NCBI RefSeq assembly: GCF_014654675.1
Contig: NZ_BNBC01000073.1
Coordinates: 1-33,299 of the forward strand
Reading direction: 5' to 3'
Length of the DNA: 33,299 bases
DNA from: Streptomyces spiralis
GTDB taxonomy: Bacteria > Actinomycetota > Actinomycetes > Streptomycetales > Streptomycetaceae
Shown: piece by piece, positions 8,670 to 16,495 of the stretch
Layout: each line of letters begins with the position of its first letter
Position numbering within the stretch: position 1 is the first letter of the stretch
Translations under genes and position numbers: made by a program
The notes under the pieces: generated by a model
What the model was told of the DNA's origin: nothing
The model's database searches: none
What the model saw: the letters and a program-made list of their open reading frames with translations, nothing else

Positions 8670-8718
8670 AACCGGACGGCCGGACGGCCGTCCGGTTCTC
8701 CTACGGCCGAACGGCCGT
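8670..8718. promoter_or_regulatory. Nested and adjacent inverted repeats upstream of LAL regulator
   Basis: Positions 8670-8679 (AACCGGACGG) and 8688-8697 (CCGTCCGGTT) are perfect 10-bp inverted arms. Inside them, 8680-8695 is a perfect 16-bp palindrome, CCGGACGGCCGTCCGG. A second dyad, ACGGCCG-AA-CGGCCGT, lies at 8703-8718. They sit 66-114 bases upstream of the LAL start, where an operator would be expected. High GC makes short dyads common, but arms this long and this clustered are notable. The binding protein is unknown. Confidence 0.5.
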
Positions 8719-8796
8719 CGTGGTTCTATTCCGGCCGATCTCGTGGTCCGGTTCGTGGTGCTTCACGATTGCGCGGTGCCCTCGCGCCACATGAAC

Positions 8797-8847
8797 ATGA
8801 GGAGTACACGCGTGCCACTGACCTCTCACGAGTGGCACGCCACGTGA
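8797..8847 (+). other. Possible 16-codon leader ORF ahead of the LuxR-type regulator
   Basis: ATG at 8797 (or 8791, adding two codons) opens a short frame (MRSTRVPLTSHEWHAT) that ends in TGA at 8845-8847, seventeen bases before the TTG at 8864. It overlaps the inverted repeat at 8810-8840. It has no strong ribosome site, and coding is not established. Confidence 0.25.
8810..8840. promoter_or_regulatory. 10-bp inverted repeat ahead of LuxR-type regulator
   Basis: GCGTGCCACT (8810-8819) and AGTGGCACGC (8831-8840) are perfect arms separated by 11 bases. The site lies 24-54 bases upstream of the TTG at 8864. Near-identical direct repeats, CAC(A/G)TGAACATG(A/G)GG, start at 8788 and 8841, 53 bases apart, and bracket it. 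It could be an operator dyad or an mRNA hairpin in the leader. Confidence 0.5.
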
Positions 8848-8863
8848 ACATGGGGGACACGGC

Positions 8864-9532
8864 TTGCTCAGCTCATCGCGGACCATCCGCCCCGGTACGG
8901 CAGGGTCGGCGGACCGGACATCCGTGGTGGTGCACACCCCGGACCCGATCCTGCGCGAGGGAGTTCTCGGCCAGCTGCGCCGGTACCCGGAGGTCAGCCT
9001 GAAGGAGGAGACCGAGTCGGGCCCCGGCACTGTGGCACTATTCGTGGAGGACCTGCTCGACAAGGCCGCGATGACGAAGCTGCGCAGAGTGGTCCGCAGC
9101 GAGGGCGCGCGGACGGTGCTCGTCGTCCGGGCTCTGCGGGAGACCGAGTTCCTCGATGTGATCGAGTGCGGAGTGGGCGCGATCGTGTGGCGGCACGAGG
9201 CCACCGCGCAGCGACTGGTGCAGGCTGTGCTCGCGGCCGCCCGCGGTGACGGCGACCTGCCCGCCGACCTGCTGGGCCGGCTCCTCAACCAGGTGGGCAC
9301 GCTGCAGCGCAACGCGGCCGGCCGGCACGGCTTGCCCTCCTCGGGCCTGACCGCGCGTGAAGTGGACGTGCTGCGGCTGGTCGCGGAGGGACTCGACACC
9401 TCTGAGATCGCCGACAAGCTGTCCTATTCCGAGCGAACCATCAAGAACGTGGTGCAAGGACTGACGACCCGGCTGCACCTGCGCAACCGGGCGCATGCCG
9501 TGGCGTACGCCATAAGGGAGGGCTACCTCTGA
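8864..9532 (+). CDS. NarL/LuxR-type regulator with degenerate receiver domain
   Basis: 222 residues from a TTG at 8864. GGGGGA lies about six bases upstream, and no in-frame ATG or GTG nearby is better. Residues about 20-140 have the layout of a response-regulator receiver domain (SVVVHTPDPILREG, then TVLVVRALRETE, then GVGAIVWRHEATAQ). The acidic pair after strand 1 is replaced by His-Thr-Pro-Asp, no clear phospho-acceptor Asp follows strand 3, and the conserved Lys loop reads VWRHE. Residues about 158-222 are an intact LuxR helix-turn-helix (LTAREVDVLRLVAEGLDTSEIADKL...RTIKNVVQGL). It is the first plus-strand gene ahead of the particle genes, 142 bases before the cap gene, and is the best candidate for a local, phosphorylation-independent activator of the cluster. 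Confidence 0.88.
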   Translation: MLSSSRTIRPGTAGSADRTSVVVHTPDPILREGVLGQLRRYPEVSLKEETESGPGTVALFVEDLLDKAAMTKLRRVVRSEGARTVLVVRALRETEFLDVIECGVGAIVWRHEATAQRLVQAVLAAARGDGDLPADLLGRLLNQVGTLQRNAAGRHGLPSSGLTAREVDVLRLVAEGLDTSEIADKLSYSERTIKNVVQGLTTRLHLRNRAHAVAYAIREGYL

Positions 9533-9674
9533 CCGGACGGACAAGCCCGACCCGTCCTTCGGACAGGAAGCTCTGCCCCGTCGTACCTGCGGGGGCGACG
9601 CGGCGGCGGGCAGGATCGGAAAGGTCGGCGGCCGTGGGAGCCGGAGAACGAGGACAGCAGGGCGGAGCACGACA

Positions 9675-10355
9675 GTGATCCACGAGGTGGACGAGGTCCT
9701 CAAGACCCTGCTCAGCGATGGCGTGCTGGCCGGTTCCGGTATCGACGTCACCTTCGACGCGCCCACCCGCGACTGGGCGGCACGCCGCAACTCACCCACG
9801 ATCAACGCCTACTTGTACGACATCCGGGAGGACGTGCACCGCCGGCAGCGCGGCCACCTCGCCGTGCTCGACGAGCGGGACGTGATCGTCAAGCGCCGCC
9901 AGCCGCCCCGCTGGTTCCGGCTGTCATACCTCGTGACGGCCTGGACCAAGCAACCCCAGGACGAACACCGTCTGCTGTCCGCCGCACTGATCACCCTGCT
10001 CCCGCGGGAGCTGCTGCTGCCGTCCGAACTCCCCGGCGCACTGGGAGCGCAGGGCTTGACCGTGCCGCTGTCCGTGGCCGGCATCCAGACCGAGTCCCGT
10101 TCGCTCGCGGAGATCTGGTCGGCGCTCGGCGGTGAACTCAAGCCGTCCCTCGACCTGGTGGTCACCGCGCCCTTTTCGGCCGCCCCCGAATACGACGCCG
10201 GCCCGCCCGTCACCGAGGGCGCGATGGTCCGCGCACGCGCCCTGGGCGACACTCCCGCCGAGGCGGAGGAACGCGCGCACCGGCCCCGGCAGGTGGCGGT
10301 GGCCCAGGAGGCCCGGCGGACCCGGTCCGGACGCGGTGCGGGGCGGGCGACATGA
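9675..10355 (+). CDS. cis16: eCIS tube terminator/cap protein (DUF4255, Afp16-like)
   Basis: 226 residues from a GTG at 9675 with GGCGGAG upstream. The N-terminal 180 residues match the DUF4255 family (MIHEVDEVLKTLL, then NSPTINAYLYDIRED, RWFRLSYLVTAWT, EHRLLSAALITLL, PSLDLVVTAPF). Members of this family cap the upper end of the inner tube and sheath in phage-tail-like particles (Afp16 in the antifeeding prophage). The last 40 residues are Arg/Ala-rich and probably flexible. The gene overlaps the ATPase start by four bases (ATGA), so the two are translationally coupled, as in other eCIS loci where the cap and AAA+ ATPase genes are adjacent. Confidence 0.9.
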   Translation: MIHEVDEVLKTLLSDGVLAGSGIDVTFDAPTRDWAARRNSPTINAYLYDIREDVHRRQRGHLAVLDERDVIVKRRQPPRWFRLSYLVTAWTKQPQDEHRLLSAALITLLPRELLLPSELPGALGAQGLTVPLSVAGIQTESRSLAEIWSALGGELKPSLDLVVTAPFSAAPEYDAGPPVTEGAMVRARALGDTPAEAEERAHRPRQVAVAQEARRTRSGRGAGRAT

Positions 10356-12358
10356 CAACGGCGTACGAGGAAGCGGAGACGGAGACCGGCCCGGCCGGTG
10401 CGCTGCTCGCCGGCCTGGCCGTGCTGCGCGACCGGGTCGCCCTGCTGGTGGAGCAGCGCTCCGCCGATGACCCCACGGCCGCCGACCCGTTGCGCGGCCT
10501 GTACCTGTCGGAGGAGGCCGTACGGCATCTGCTGCGCCCGGTGGGGCCACCACGGCGTGTTCTGCCCGAGCCCGACGGCCGCCGGCCCGACGACCGCCTG
10601 GCCGTGTTGTGCGCCCGCCTCGGCCTGACCGAGCTGGACTCCGCCTTGCTCCTGATCGCCCTCGCCCCTGATCTGGACCGGGCCTTCGAGTCGCTGTACG
10701 GCTACCTCAATGACGACGTCAGCCGACGGCGGGCCACCGTCGCCGTCGCCCTCGACCTGTGCGGCATCCCCGTCCACTCGGCGGCGGCGCGGGCCCGGCT
10801 GCACCCCACGGCACCTCTGTGCGCACTCGGTCTGCTCACCGTGGAGGAACCCGAACGCCCCTTCCTGAGCCGCTCGCTGCGCGTACCCGACCGGCTGGTC
10901 GCCCACCTCCTCGGCGACGACACCCCCGACACCGCACTCGCCGGGCACCTCCATCCGCTGCCCGAGCCACCCTCGTTGCCTGACCAGGGCGAGGAGTTCA
11001 CCCGCTTCGTCCACCGGCTGGCCGGCCGCATCACGGCCGGTCCCGCGCTGACCGCCTACCTCCGTGAGGGCCGGGAGGGCGACGGCCTCGCCTGTGCCTG
11101 CGCCGCCCTGAGCATCGCGGAGGTCCCGGCCCTGCGCTTCTCGGGGCCCCAGGCCTGCGTGCCCGAGCTGCTGCGGGAAACCCGGCTGAGCAGTCGCGCG
11201 GTCGTCGTCACCGGGCTGCCGGAGGACCCCGGGCCGCTGATCCAGGAACTGGCCGCGGCCGTGGACGTCCCCGTGCTGATCACAGGCCCGCGCCCGTACG
11301 ACCCGCAGTGGTGCCGCTTCGACCCGCTGGTCCTGGAGGTGCCCAGGCGCCGTGCCGGTGCGCTGCACGCCTGGTCGGCCGCGCTGGACGAGGAGCCCGC
11401 ATTCGACCTGCTCGCCACGGTCGCGCCGTACCATCTCCCCGACGACCACATCACGCGGGCCGCACGCGCCGCCCGGGACCTGGCTGCCTTCGACGGCACC
11501 CCGCTCTCCCCCTCCCATCTGCGCCTCGCCGCCCGCCAGCAGTCCGCCTCGGGCCTGGAGCAGCACGCACGGCGGATCCGGCCCGCCGTCGACTGGACGG
11601 ACCTCGTGCTGCCCGAACGGGCGCTGATCCAGCTGCGCGAGCTCGCCCTGCGCGCCCGGCACCGCGACCGGGTGCTCGGCGACTGGCGCCTGAGCGCGGG
11701 CGGTGGCCGGGGCCGGGGCGTCCTCGGCCTGTTCGCCGGCGAGTCGGGCACCGGCAAGACGCTGTCGGCGGAGGTCGTCGCCGCGGACCTGGGCCTGGAC
11801 CTCTATGTGGTCCAGCTGTCCTCGGTGGTCGACAAGTACATCGGCGAGACCGAGAAGAACCTGGAGCGCATCTTCACCGAGGCCGACCGCACCGACGCCG
11901 TACTCCTCTTCGACGAGGCCGACGCCGTGTTCGGCAAGCGGTCCGAGGTCAAGGACTCCCACGACCGGTACGCCAACCTGGAGAGCGCCTACCTGCTCCA
12001 GCGCCTGGAGTCCTTCGACGGCATCGCCCTGCTCACCACCAATCTGCGCGCCAACATCGACGAGGCCTTCACCCGGCGTCTGGACCTGGTCGTCGACTTC
12101 CCGTTCCCCGAAGTTCCTCAGCGCCTCGCCCTGTGGCAGCACAGTTTGTCCCATGTGCCCTGCGCCGACGGCATCGAACTGGGCCCGCTGGCAGCCGGCT
12201 TCGAGCTGCCGGGTGGCTCCATCCGCAGCGCCGTGGTGACCGCCGCGTACCTCGCCGCGGGCCGCAGCGACCTCGTCACCGCGGCCGACCTCGTGGAGGG
12301 GGCCCGCCGTGAGTACCGCAAGGCGGGCCGCCTGGTGCCGGGGGAAGGCTCCTGGTGA
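10352..12358 (+). CDS. cis15: eCIS-associated AAA+ ATPase (Afp15-like)
   Basis: 668 residues. The first 400 form an N-terminal region with a repeated 'PxxRLLxL/TxxxxALLLIALAPDLD' character typical of eCIS ATPases (LGLTELDSALLLIALAPDLD). The AAA+ core begins near residue 420. Walker A is GESGTGKT at 463-470, and Walker B is VLLFDEAD at 517-524, followed by the GKRSEVKDSHDRYAN sensor segment. An arginine-finger-like FTRRLDL occurs further on. Such ATPases are needed for particle assembly or maturation rather than for firing, which is ATP-independent. It overlaps the cap gene. Its stop lies 75 bases from the end of the convergent lectin gene, so transcription of this pair ends here and the sheath operon must have its own promoter. 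Confidence 0.93.
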   Translation: MTTAYEEAETETGPAGALLAGLAVLRDRVALLVEQRSADDPTAADPLRGLYLSEEAVRHLLRPVGPPRRVLPEPDGRRPDDRLAVLCARLGLTELDSALLLIALAPDLDRAFESLYGYLNDDVSRRRATVAVALDLCGIPVHSAAARARLHPTAPLCALGLLTVEEPERPFLSRSLRVPDRLVAHLLGDDTPDTALAGHLHPLPEPPSLPDQGEEFTRFVHRLAGRITAGPALTAYLREGREGDGLACACAALSIAEVPALRFSGPQACVPELLRETRLSSRAVVVTGLPEDPGPLIQELAAAVDVPVLITGPRPYDPQWCRFDPLVLEVPRRRAGALHAWSAALDEEPAFDLLATVAPYHLPDDHITRAARAARDLAAFDGTPLSPSHLRLAARQQSASGLEQHARRIRPAVDWTDLVLPERALIQLRELALRARHRDRVLGDWRLSAGGGRGRGVLGLFAGESGTGKTLSAEVVAADLGLDLYVVQLSSVVDKYIGETEKNLERIFTEADRTDAVLLFDEADAVFGKRSEVKDSHDRYANLESAYLLQRLESFDGIALLTTNLRANIDEAFTRRLDLVVDFPFPEVPQRLALWQHSLSHVPCADGIELGPLAAGFELPGGSIRSAVVTAAYLAAGRSDLVTAADLVEGARREYRKAGRLVPGEGSW

Positions 12359-12390
12359 CGGCCCGGCCGTCGCACAAGGGCTGCGGACTG

Positions 12391-12414
12391 CGGCCGGCGC
12401 CACCGCACCGGCCG
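12391..12414. terminator. Stem-loop between convergent ATPase and lectin genes
   Basis: CGGCCGG and CCGGCCG form a perfect 7-bp stem around a 10-base loop, in the 75-base gap where the two genes converge. There is no T-run. It may act as a bidirectional terminator, judged by position. Confidence 0.45.
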
Positions 12415-12433
12415 GGTCGGTCAGGTCGGCCCC

Positions 12434-13885
12434 TCAGCCCTGAGAAGGATGGACGATCTCCCACTCCTGGTCGTCGTCGTTGCTGCAGTCGTAGATGGTG
12501 AGCTTGGCGCCCTCGGCAGTGTCGTCCTTGCCGTCACTGCCGTCGGCGTGGCCGCTCACGTCCAGGCACAGGTCGGAGCTGGCGTAGTTGCGGATCCAGT
12601 AGGCACCGTTCGACTGCTTGTCGAGCCACCAGAGCTGGTTGTTGGCGGTCGTACCGTCGCAGGTGTAGATCTGGACCGGTGTCGTGTGCGGTTCCGCACC
12701 GGTGCCGTCCAGGTCCATGCAGAAGTGGGGGCTCTTGACGTTTTCGATGAGGAAGAGCGGCTGCCCGCCGGGGCCGCCGTTGTCGTCCTTCACATCGAGG
12801 TTCCAGAGCTGGTTGTCCTGATCGGTACGGTCGCAGGTCCACTGGTCGACGGCATCCTTGGGCTGCCCTCCGTCGTAGTACGGGATGTTGGCGCACTTGT
12901 TGCTGTGGGTGTTGCGCAGCAGGATGTTCTTCGCCGGTACGACGGGCGGCGGGGTGGACTCACCGCCGCCACCACCGGAACCGCTGCCGGCGGCGGGGGC
13001 CTTCGGTGATTCGGCCGGGGACTGCTCGGCTGGGGACTGCTCGGGCGGAGGTGCGGAACTGAGGGGCGGGGCGGCTGAGGGGGTGGCTGCCCGGGACGGG
13101 GCGAGGGTGGTGCCCGCCTCGGCGATCTTCTCCACGGCTTTTGAGCTGACCTGGGGTTTGTACGCGATCCAGAGCATTACGAAGGTGATGGTCAGGGCGA
13201 GGAGCACGCCGAAGAAGGTGGCCAGCCAGCGGGGCAGGAAACCGCGCTGGATGTACGTCCCGTTGACGGGAAGGGGCTCGGCTCCGGAGCGGAGCACGGA
13301 CAGGATGTAGGGCCGCTGCTCCTTCGACCCGAACCAGATGATCTGCCGGGGCTTCAGCGTCGCCTTGATGAAGGCGGCCCTTCCGGGCTCGATCTGCACA
13401 TTGCTGGGACGGATGTCGTACGACAACTGGTCGCCGGTGTCGCTGCCGCTGACCGAGGCGGTGAGCTTGGTGTTGCCCAGGTTGTCGACCGCCAGCCGGG
13501 GCCGTCCGCGGAAGCGGCCCTTCACGGTCGGCGGCACCAGTTCGGCGCGAACCTCCATGAACGGCGTGATGGTCAGGTTCCCTTCCGGGACGGTCACGGC
13601 CTCCGGATGCTCGGTCGGCGTGATCCGCACCGCGTACGGGTTCGGCCCGGCGGTCGCGTCGGGGGTTCTGGGCGGCTCGAAGATCAGTTCCACCGTCCCC
13701 GTCGTCCCGGGATACAGGCGGAGCGTCTGCGGCACCACCCTCGTCCAGGGAGCGAGCGGCCCCGTCGGCTCGAAAAGGTACTCGTCCACCACGTCGCCGG
13801 TGTTGCGCAACCGCAGCCGCACCGTCGTACTGCCACCGGGGTCCACCGTCGCGGACGCGGGCTCCAGGGAGGTCCAAAGGGTCAT
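12434..13885 (-). CDS. Membrane protein: Ig-like N-terminus, transmembrane helix, ricin-type lectin C-terminus
   Basis: 483 residues from the ATG at 13885 (MTLWTSLEPASATVDPGG). This start is preferred because the following sequence is a regular beta-sandwich, whereas the upstream extension is Arg/Pro-rich shadow. Residues 1-110 and about 111-205 look like two Ig-like beta domains (TTVRLRLRNTGDVVDEY, ARAELVPP...RLAVDNLGNTKL). Residues 219-242 are one membrane helix, with Arg residues just before it, consistent with the N-terminus inside and the C-terminus outside. A Pro/Ser/Gly linker (about 260-315) leads to a ricin B-type beta-trefoil (about 320-480) with the QxW-like repeats NQLWNLD, NQLWWLD and QEWEIV and paired cysteines. 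It probably binds glycans outside the cell and may contact the particle inside. It is antisense within the particle locus and diverges from the sheath operon. Confidence 0.8.
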   Translation of the reverse strand: MTLWTSLEPASATVDPGGSTTVRLRLRNTGDVVDEYLFEPTGPLAPWTRVVPQTLRLYPGTTGTVELIFEPPRTPDATAGPNPYAVRITPTEHPEAVTVPEGNLTITPFMEVRAELVPPTVKGRFRGRPRLAVDNLGNTKLTASVSGSDTGDQLSYDIRPSNVQIEPGRAAFIKATLKPRQIIWFGSKEQRPYILSVLRSGAEPLPVNGTYIQRGFLPRWLATFFGVLLALTITFVMLWIAYKPQVSSKAVEKIAEAGTTLAPSRAATPSAAPPLSSAPPPEQSPAEQSPAESPKAPAAGSGSGGGGGESTPPPVVPAKNILLRNTHSNKCANIPYYDGGQPKDAVDQWTCDRTDQDNQLWNLDVKDDNGGPGGQPLFLIENVKSPHFCMDLDGTGAEPHTTPVQIYTCDGTTANNQLWWLDKQSNGAYWIRNYASSDLCLDVSGHADGSDGKDDTAEGAKLTIYDCSNDDDQEWEIVHPSQG

Positions 13886-14379
13886 GTAGGTGCCAACGCT
13901 TCTCTTCGCCGCTTCTCTTACCGTCTGTTGCCGGGTCGCTTCACGATGTGGACGACCGGCTTTCGCCGTACATCGCTCCGCCCGTCGGGTCGTACCCGGT
14001 GGTGGGGGCGGTGATCGTCTCCCGGGTCTTCGCAGCACGGCCGGCGTCGGTTCCGCGCCGTTCGGCGGCCCAAGAGCCGAACCGCGTCACGGTGAGGCTG
14101 CTCCCGGTCGGCCGTCCCGGCGGACTCACCGTGGGCGGCCTGCCTGATCCCCGGCATGCCGCTCCCTCCCCCTCCGGCACTGACGTTCCAGTGTCGCGCG
14201 GGGGTCCTCAGGGCGCGGAGAGACTTGAGGGCATCCGTTCGGACAGGGGAGACGAGTTGCGACTGCCCTTATGGGCACACCTCTTGCCCCCCGGCAGACA
14301 CCTGAGGCCGTTCCCGGGGGCTTCCCGCGCACGTGAGGCTGCGGATGTACCTGACTCGTACCCCCGAGGAGAGCAGAGC
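13886..14379. promoter_or_regulatory. Divergent intergenic region, presumed promoters of lectin gene and sheath operon
   Basis: No gene is visible in these 494 bases. They separate the minus-strand lectin gene from the plus-strand sheath gene and so must hold both start regions. CGAGGAGAG at about 14364-14372 is the sheath ribosome site. Short dyads are present: CACTG-N6-CAGTG (14178-14193) and TGCCC-TTAT-GGGCA (14264-14277). I see no convincing -35/-10 pair. Confidence 0.35.
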
Positions 14380-15963
14380 ATGCCGTCCTACCTGTCGCCC
14401 GGCGTCTACGTCGAGGAGGTGGCCAGTGGCTCGCGCCCCATCGAGGGGGTTGGCACGTCGGTCGCCGCCTTCGTGGGGCTCGCCCCGACCGGCCCGCTGA
14501 ACGAGCCGACGCTGGTGACCAACTGGACCCAATACGTGACGGTCTTCGGTGAGTTCACCAACGGGTACTACCTCGCCCACTCCGTCTACGGCTTCTTCCA
14601 GAACGGCGGCACGGCGGCCTACGTCGTCCGCGTGGGCGGCTCCGCCGAGGACGCCACCGTCAACGGCTCCGCGCCGGCCGCCGTGAACGGTTCCGCCGCC
14701 AGGGGCGAGCTGCCCGCGGCCGAGCCCGCACAGCTCGGCACGTTCACCGTGACGGCCAACGCCCCAGGCAGCAGCGGCCCGCTCAGCGTCGAGGTCGCCG
14801 ACCCGGAGGGCGACGGCCCGGCCGAGCGGTTCAAGCTGATCGTCAAGGACGGCGACAAGACCGTCGAGAGCTACGACGTGACCGCCAAGAAGGGCAGCCG
14901 CAACTACGTCGTCACCCAGGTGAAGGAGCGCTCGAAGCTCATCACCGTCACCGAGGCCGCACCGGCCGCGCAGCTGGTCCGCCCCGACAACCAGACGGTG
15001 GCCCTGAAGGCGCCCGCGCCCGCCGCACCGGACAAGGCGGGCGAGGACTCGCATCCCGGCCCGGCCCAGTACCTCGGCGACTCCGCGGACCGCACCGGCT
15101 TCGGCGGCCTGGAGGCGATCGACGAGATCTCCATGGTCGCGGTGCCCGACCTGATGGCCGCCTACCAGCGCGGCGCGATCGACCTGGAGGCCGTCAAGGC
15201 CGTCCAGCTCGGTCTCATAGCCCACTGCGAGCTGATGGGCGACCGTGTCGCCATTATCGACCCCCCGCCCTCCCAGAACGCCCGTCAGATCCGTGTCTGG
15301 CGCCAGGAGACGGCCGGCTACGACTCCAAGTACGCGGCCTTGTACTACCCCTGGATCAAGACCTTCGACCCGGCGAGCGGCGAGACCCGGATGATCCCGC
15401 CGAGCGGCCACGTCGCCGGCATCTGGGCCCGCAACGACGCCGAGCGCGGCGTGCACAAGGCGCCGGCCAACGAGGTCGTCCGCGGCGCCGTGGACCTCGA
15501 GCTGCAGATCACCCGCGGCGAGCAGGACCTGCTCAACCCGATCGGCGTCAACTGCATCCGTGCCTTCCCCGGCCGCGGTATCCGCGTCTGGGGCGCCCGC
15601 ACCCTCTCCTCCGACCCGGCGTGGCGGTACCTGAACATCCGCAGGTACTTCAACTACCTGGAGGAGTCGATCCTGATCGGCACCCAGTGGGTGGTGTTCG
15701 AGCCGAACGACCACAACCTCTGGGCCCGCATCCGCCGCAACATCTCCGCGTTCCTGGTCAACGAGTGGCGCAGCGGTGCCCTGTTCGGCCAGAGCCCGTC
15801 CGAGGCGTATTACGTCAAGTGCGACGAGGAGACCAACCCGCCGGAGTCGGTCGACCTCGGCCGGGTCGTGTGCGAGATCGGCATCGCGCCGGTCAAGCCC
15901 GCCGAGTTCGTGATCTTCCGGCTGGCCCAGTTCTCCAGCGGCAGCGGGGAGCTGGAGGAGTAG
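14380..15963 (+). CDS. cis2: eCIS contractile sheath protein (phage tail sheath family)
   Basis: 527 residues from the ATG at 14380, which follows GAGGAGAG by about seven bases. A longer open frame from 13948 is upstream read-through. The start MPSYLSPGVYVEEV and the first 85 residues (FVGLAPTGPLNEP, YFxxGGTAAYVVRV) are the conserved sheath N-terminus that forms the handshake strands. Residues about 88-225 are an inserted outward-facing domain rich in Ala/Pro/Gly linkers. The conserved core resumes at GGLEAIDEISMVAVPDL and ends with the sheath C-terminus (RNISAFLVNEWRSGALFG, GIAPVKPAEFVIFRLAQ). This is the only sheath gene in the window, so one protein probably forms the whole sheath. The tube gene follows after 85 bases. 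Confidence 0.96.
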   Translation: MPSYLSPGVYVEEVASGSRPIEGVGTSVAAFVGLAPTGPLNEPTLVTNWTQYVTVFGEFTNGYYLAHSVYGFFQNGGTAAYVVRVGGSAEDATVNGSAPAAVNGSAARGELPAAEPAQLGTFTVTANAPGSSGPLSVEVADPEGDGPAERFKLIVKDGDKTVESYDVTAKKGSRNYVVTQVKERSKLITVTEAAPAAQLVRPDNQTVALKAPAPAAPDKAGEDSHPGPAQYLGDSADRTGFGGLEAIDEISMVAVPDLMAAYQRGAIDLEAVKAVQLGLIAHCELMGDRVAIIDPPPSQNARQIRVWRQETAGYDSKYAALYYPWIKTFDPASGETRMIPPSGHVAGIWARNDAERGVHKAPANEVVRGAVDLELQITRGEQDLLNPIGVNCIRAFPGRGIRVWGARTLSSDPAWRYLNIRRYFNYLEESILIGTQWVVFEPNDHNLWARIRRNISAFLVNEWRSGALFGQSPSEAYYVKCDEETNPPESVDLGRVVCEIGIAPVKPAEFVIFRLAQFSSGSGELEE

Positions 15964-16048
15964 GCGCTCCGTCCACCTCCCCTCGCGCGCCACCTCAGGC
16001 GTCGCCCCGTAGGCCATCGTCAAGCAGCCCCAGAAGGACAGAGAACAC

Positions 16049-16495
16049 ATGAGTCTGAATCCGGGTGACTCCCTTACTTCACACAATTTCGGTCTGCAGA
16101 TCGACGGTGTGATGGTCGAGTACCTCTCCGAGGTCAACGGCATCACCCTTGAGCAGGACGTCATCAAGTATCCGCAGAACAACGGCGCGACCGGCAAGAC
16201 CGAGATCGCGGTGATGCCGGGCACCGCGAAGGACGGGCAGTGCACCGTCGTACGGGGTATGACCCAGTCGAACTCGTTCACCCAGTGGATCAACGACTCG
16301 CTCGAGGGTCGTATGTCCTCCGCCCGCAAGAACGCCTCGATCATCGTGATGGACTACGAGGACAACCCGGTGAAGCGGTACAACCTGCGCAACGCCTGGT
16401 GCTGCAAGATCGACATGAGCCCGGTGAAGGCCGGTGAGGCCTCCGCGCTGACCGAGACCGTCACCATCGTGTTCGAAGAACTGGTCATCGAGTAA
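16049..16495 (+). CDS. cis1: eCIS inner tube protein (T4 gp19-like)
   Basis: 148 residues from ATG at 16049 with AAGGA upstream. The length and motifs fit the gp19/Hcp-like tube family: MSLNPGDSLTSHNFGLQIDG, SEVNGITLEQDVIKY, TQSNSFTQWINDSLEG and a C-terminal EASALTETVTIVFEELVIE. Hexamers of this protein stack to form the inner tube that the sheath drives forward. Its stop overlaps the next start by one base (TAATG), so the next protein is translationally coupled to it. A second, divergent tube-like gene at 20514 probably makes the tube initiator at the baseplate. Confidence 0.95.
   Translation: MSLNPGDSLTSHNFGLQIDGVMVEYLSEVNGITLEQDVIKYPQNNGATGKTEIAVMPGTAKDGQCTVVRGMTQSNSFTQWINDSLEGRMSSARKNASIIVMDYEDNPVKRYNLRNAWCCKIDMSPVKAGEASALTETVTIVFEELVIE

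Noticed and set aside
6487..8847. Long plus-strand frame opposite the LAL regulator
   Set aside because: Shadow of the minus-strand gene; only its last 16-18 codons beyond the LAL start are kept as a weak leader-ORF candidate.
9535..9557. GGACGG-N11-CCGTCC dyad just after the LuxR-type gene
   Set aside because: Only six base pairs with a long loop in GC-rich DNA; not strong enough to call as a terminator or operator.
14257..14277. TTGCGA followed by TGCCC-TTAT-GGGCA as the sheath promoter
   Set aside because: No matching -10 element at the right distance and the dyad has only five-base arms.
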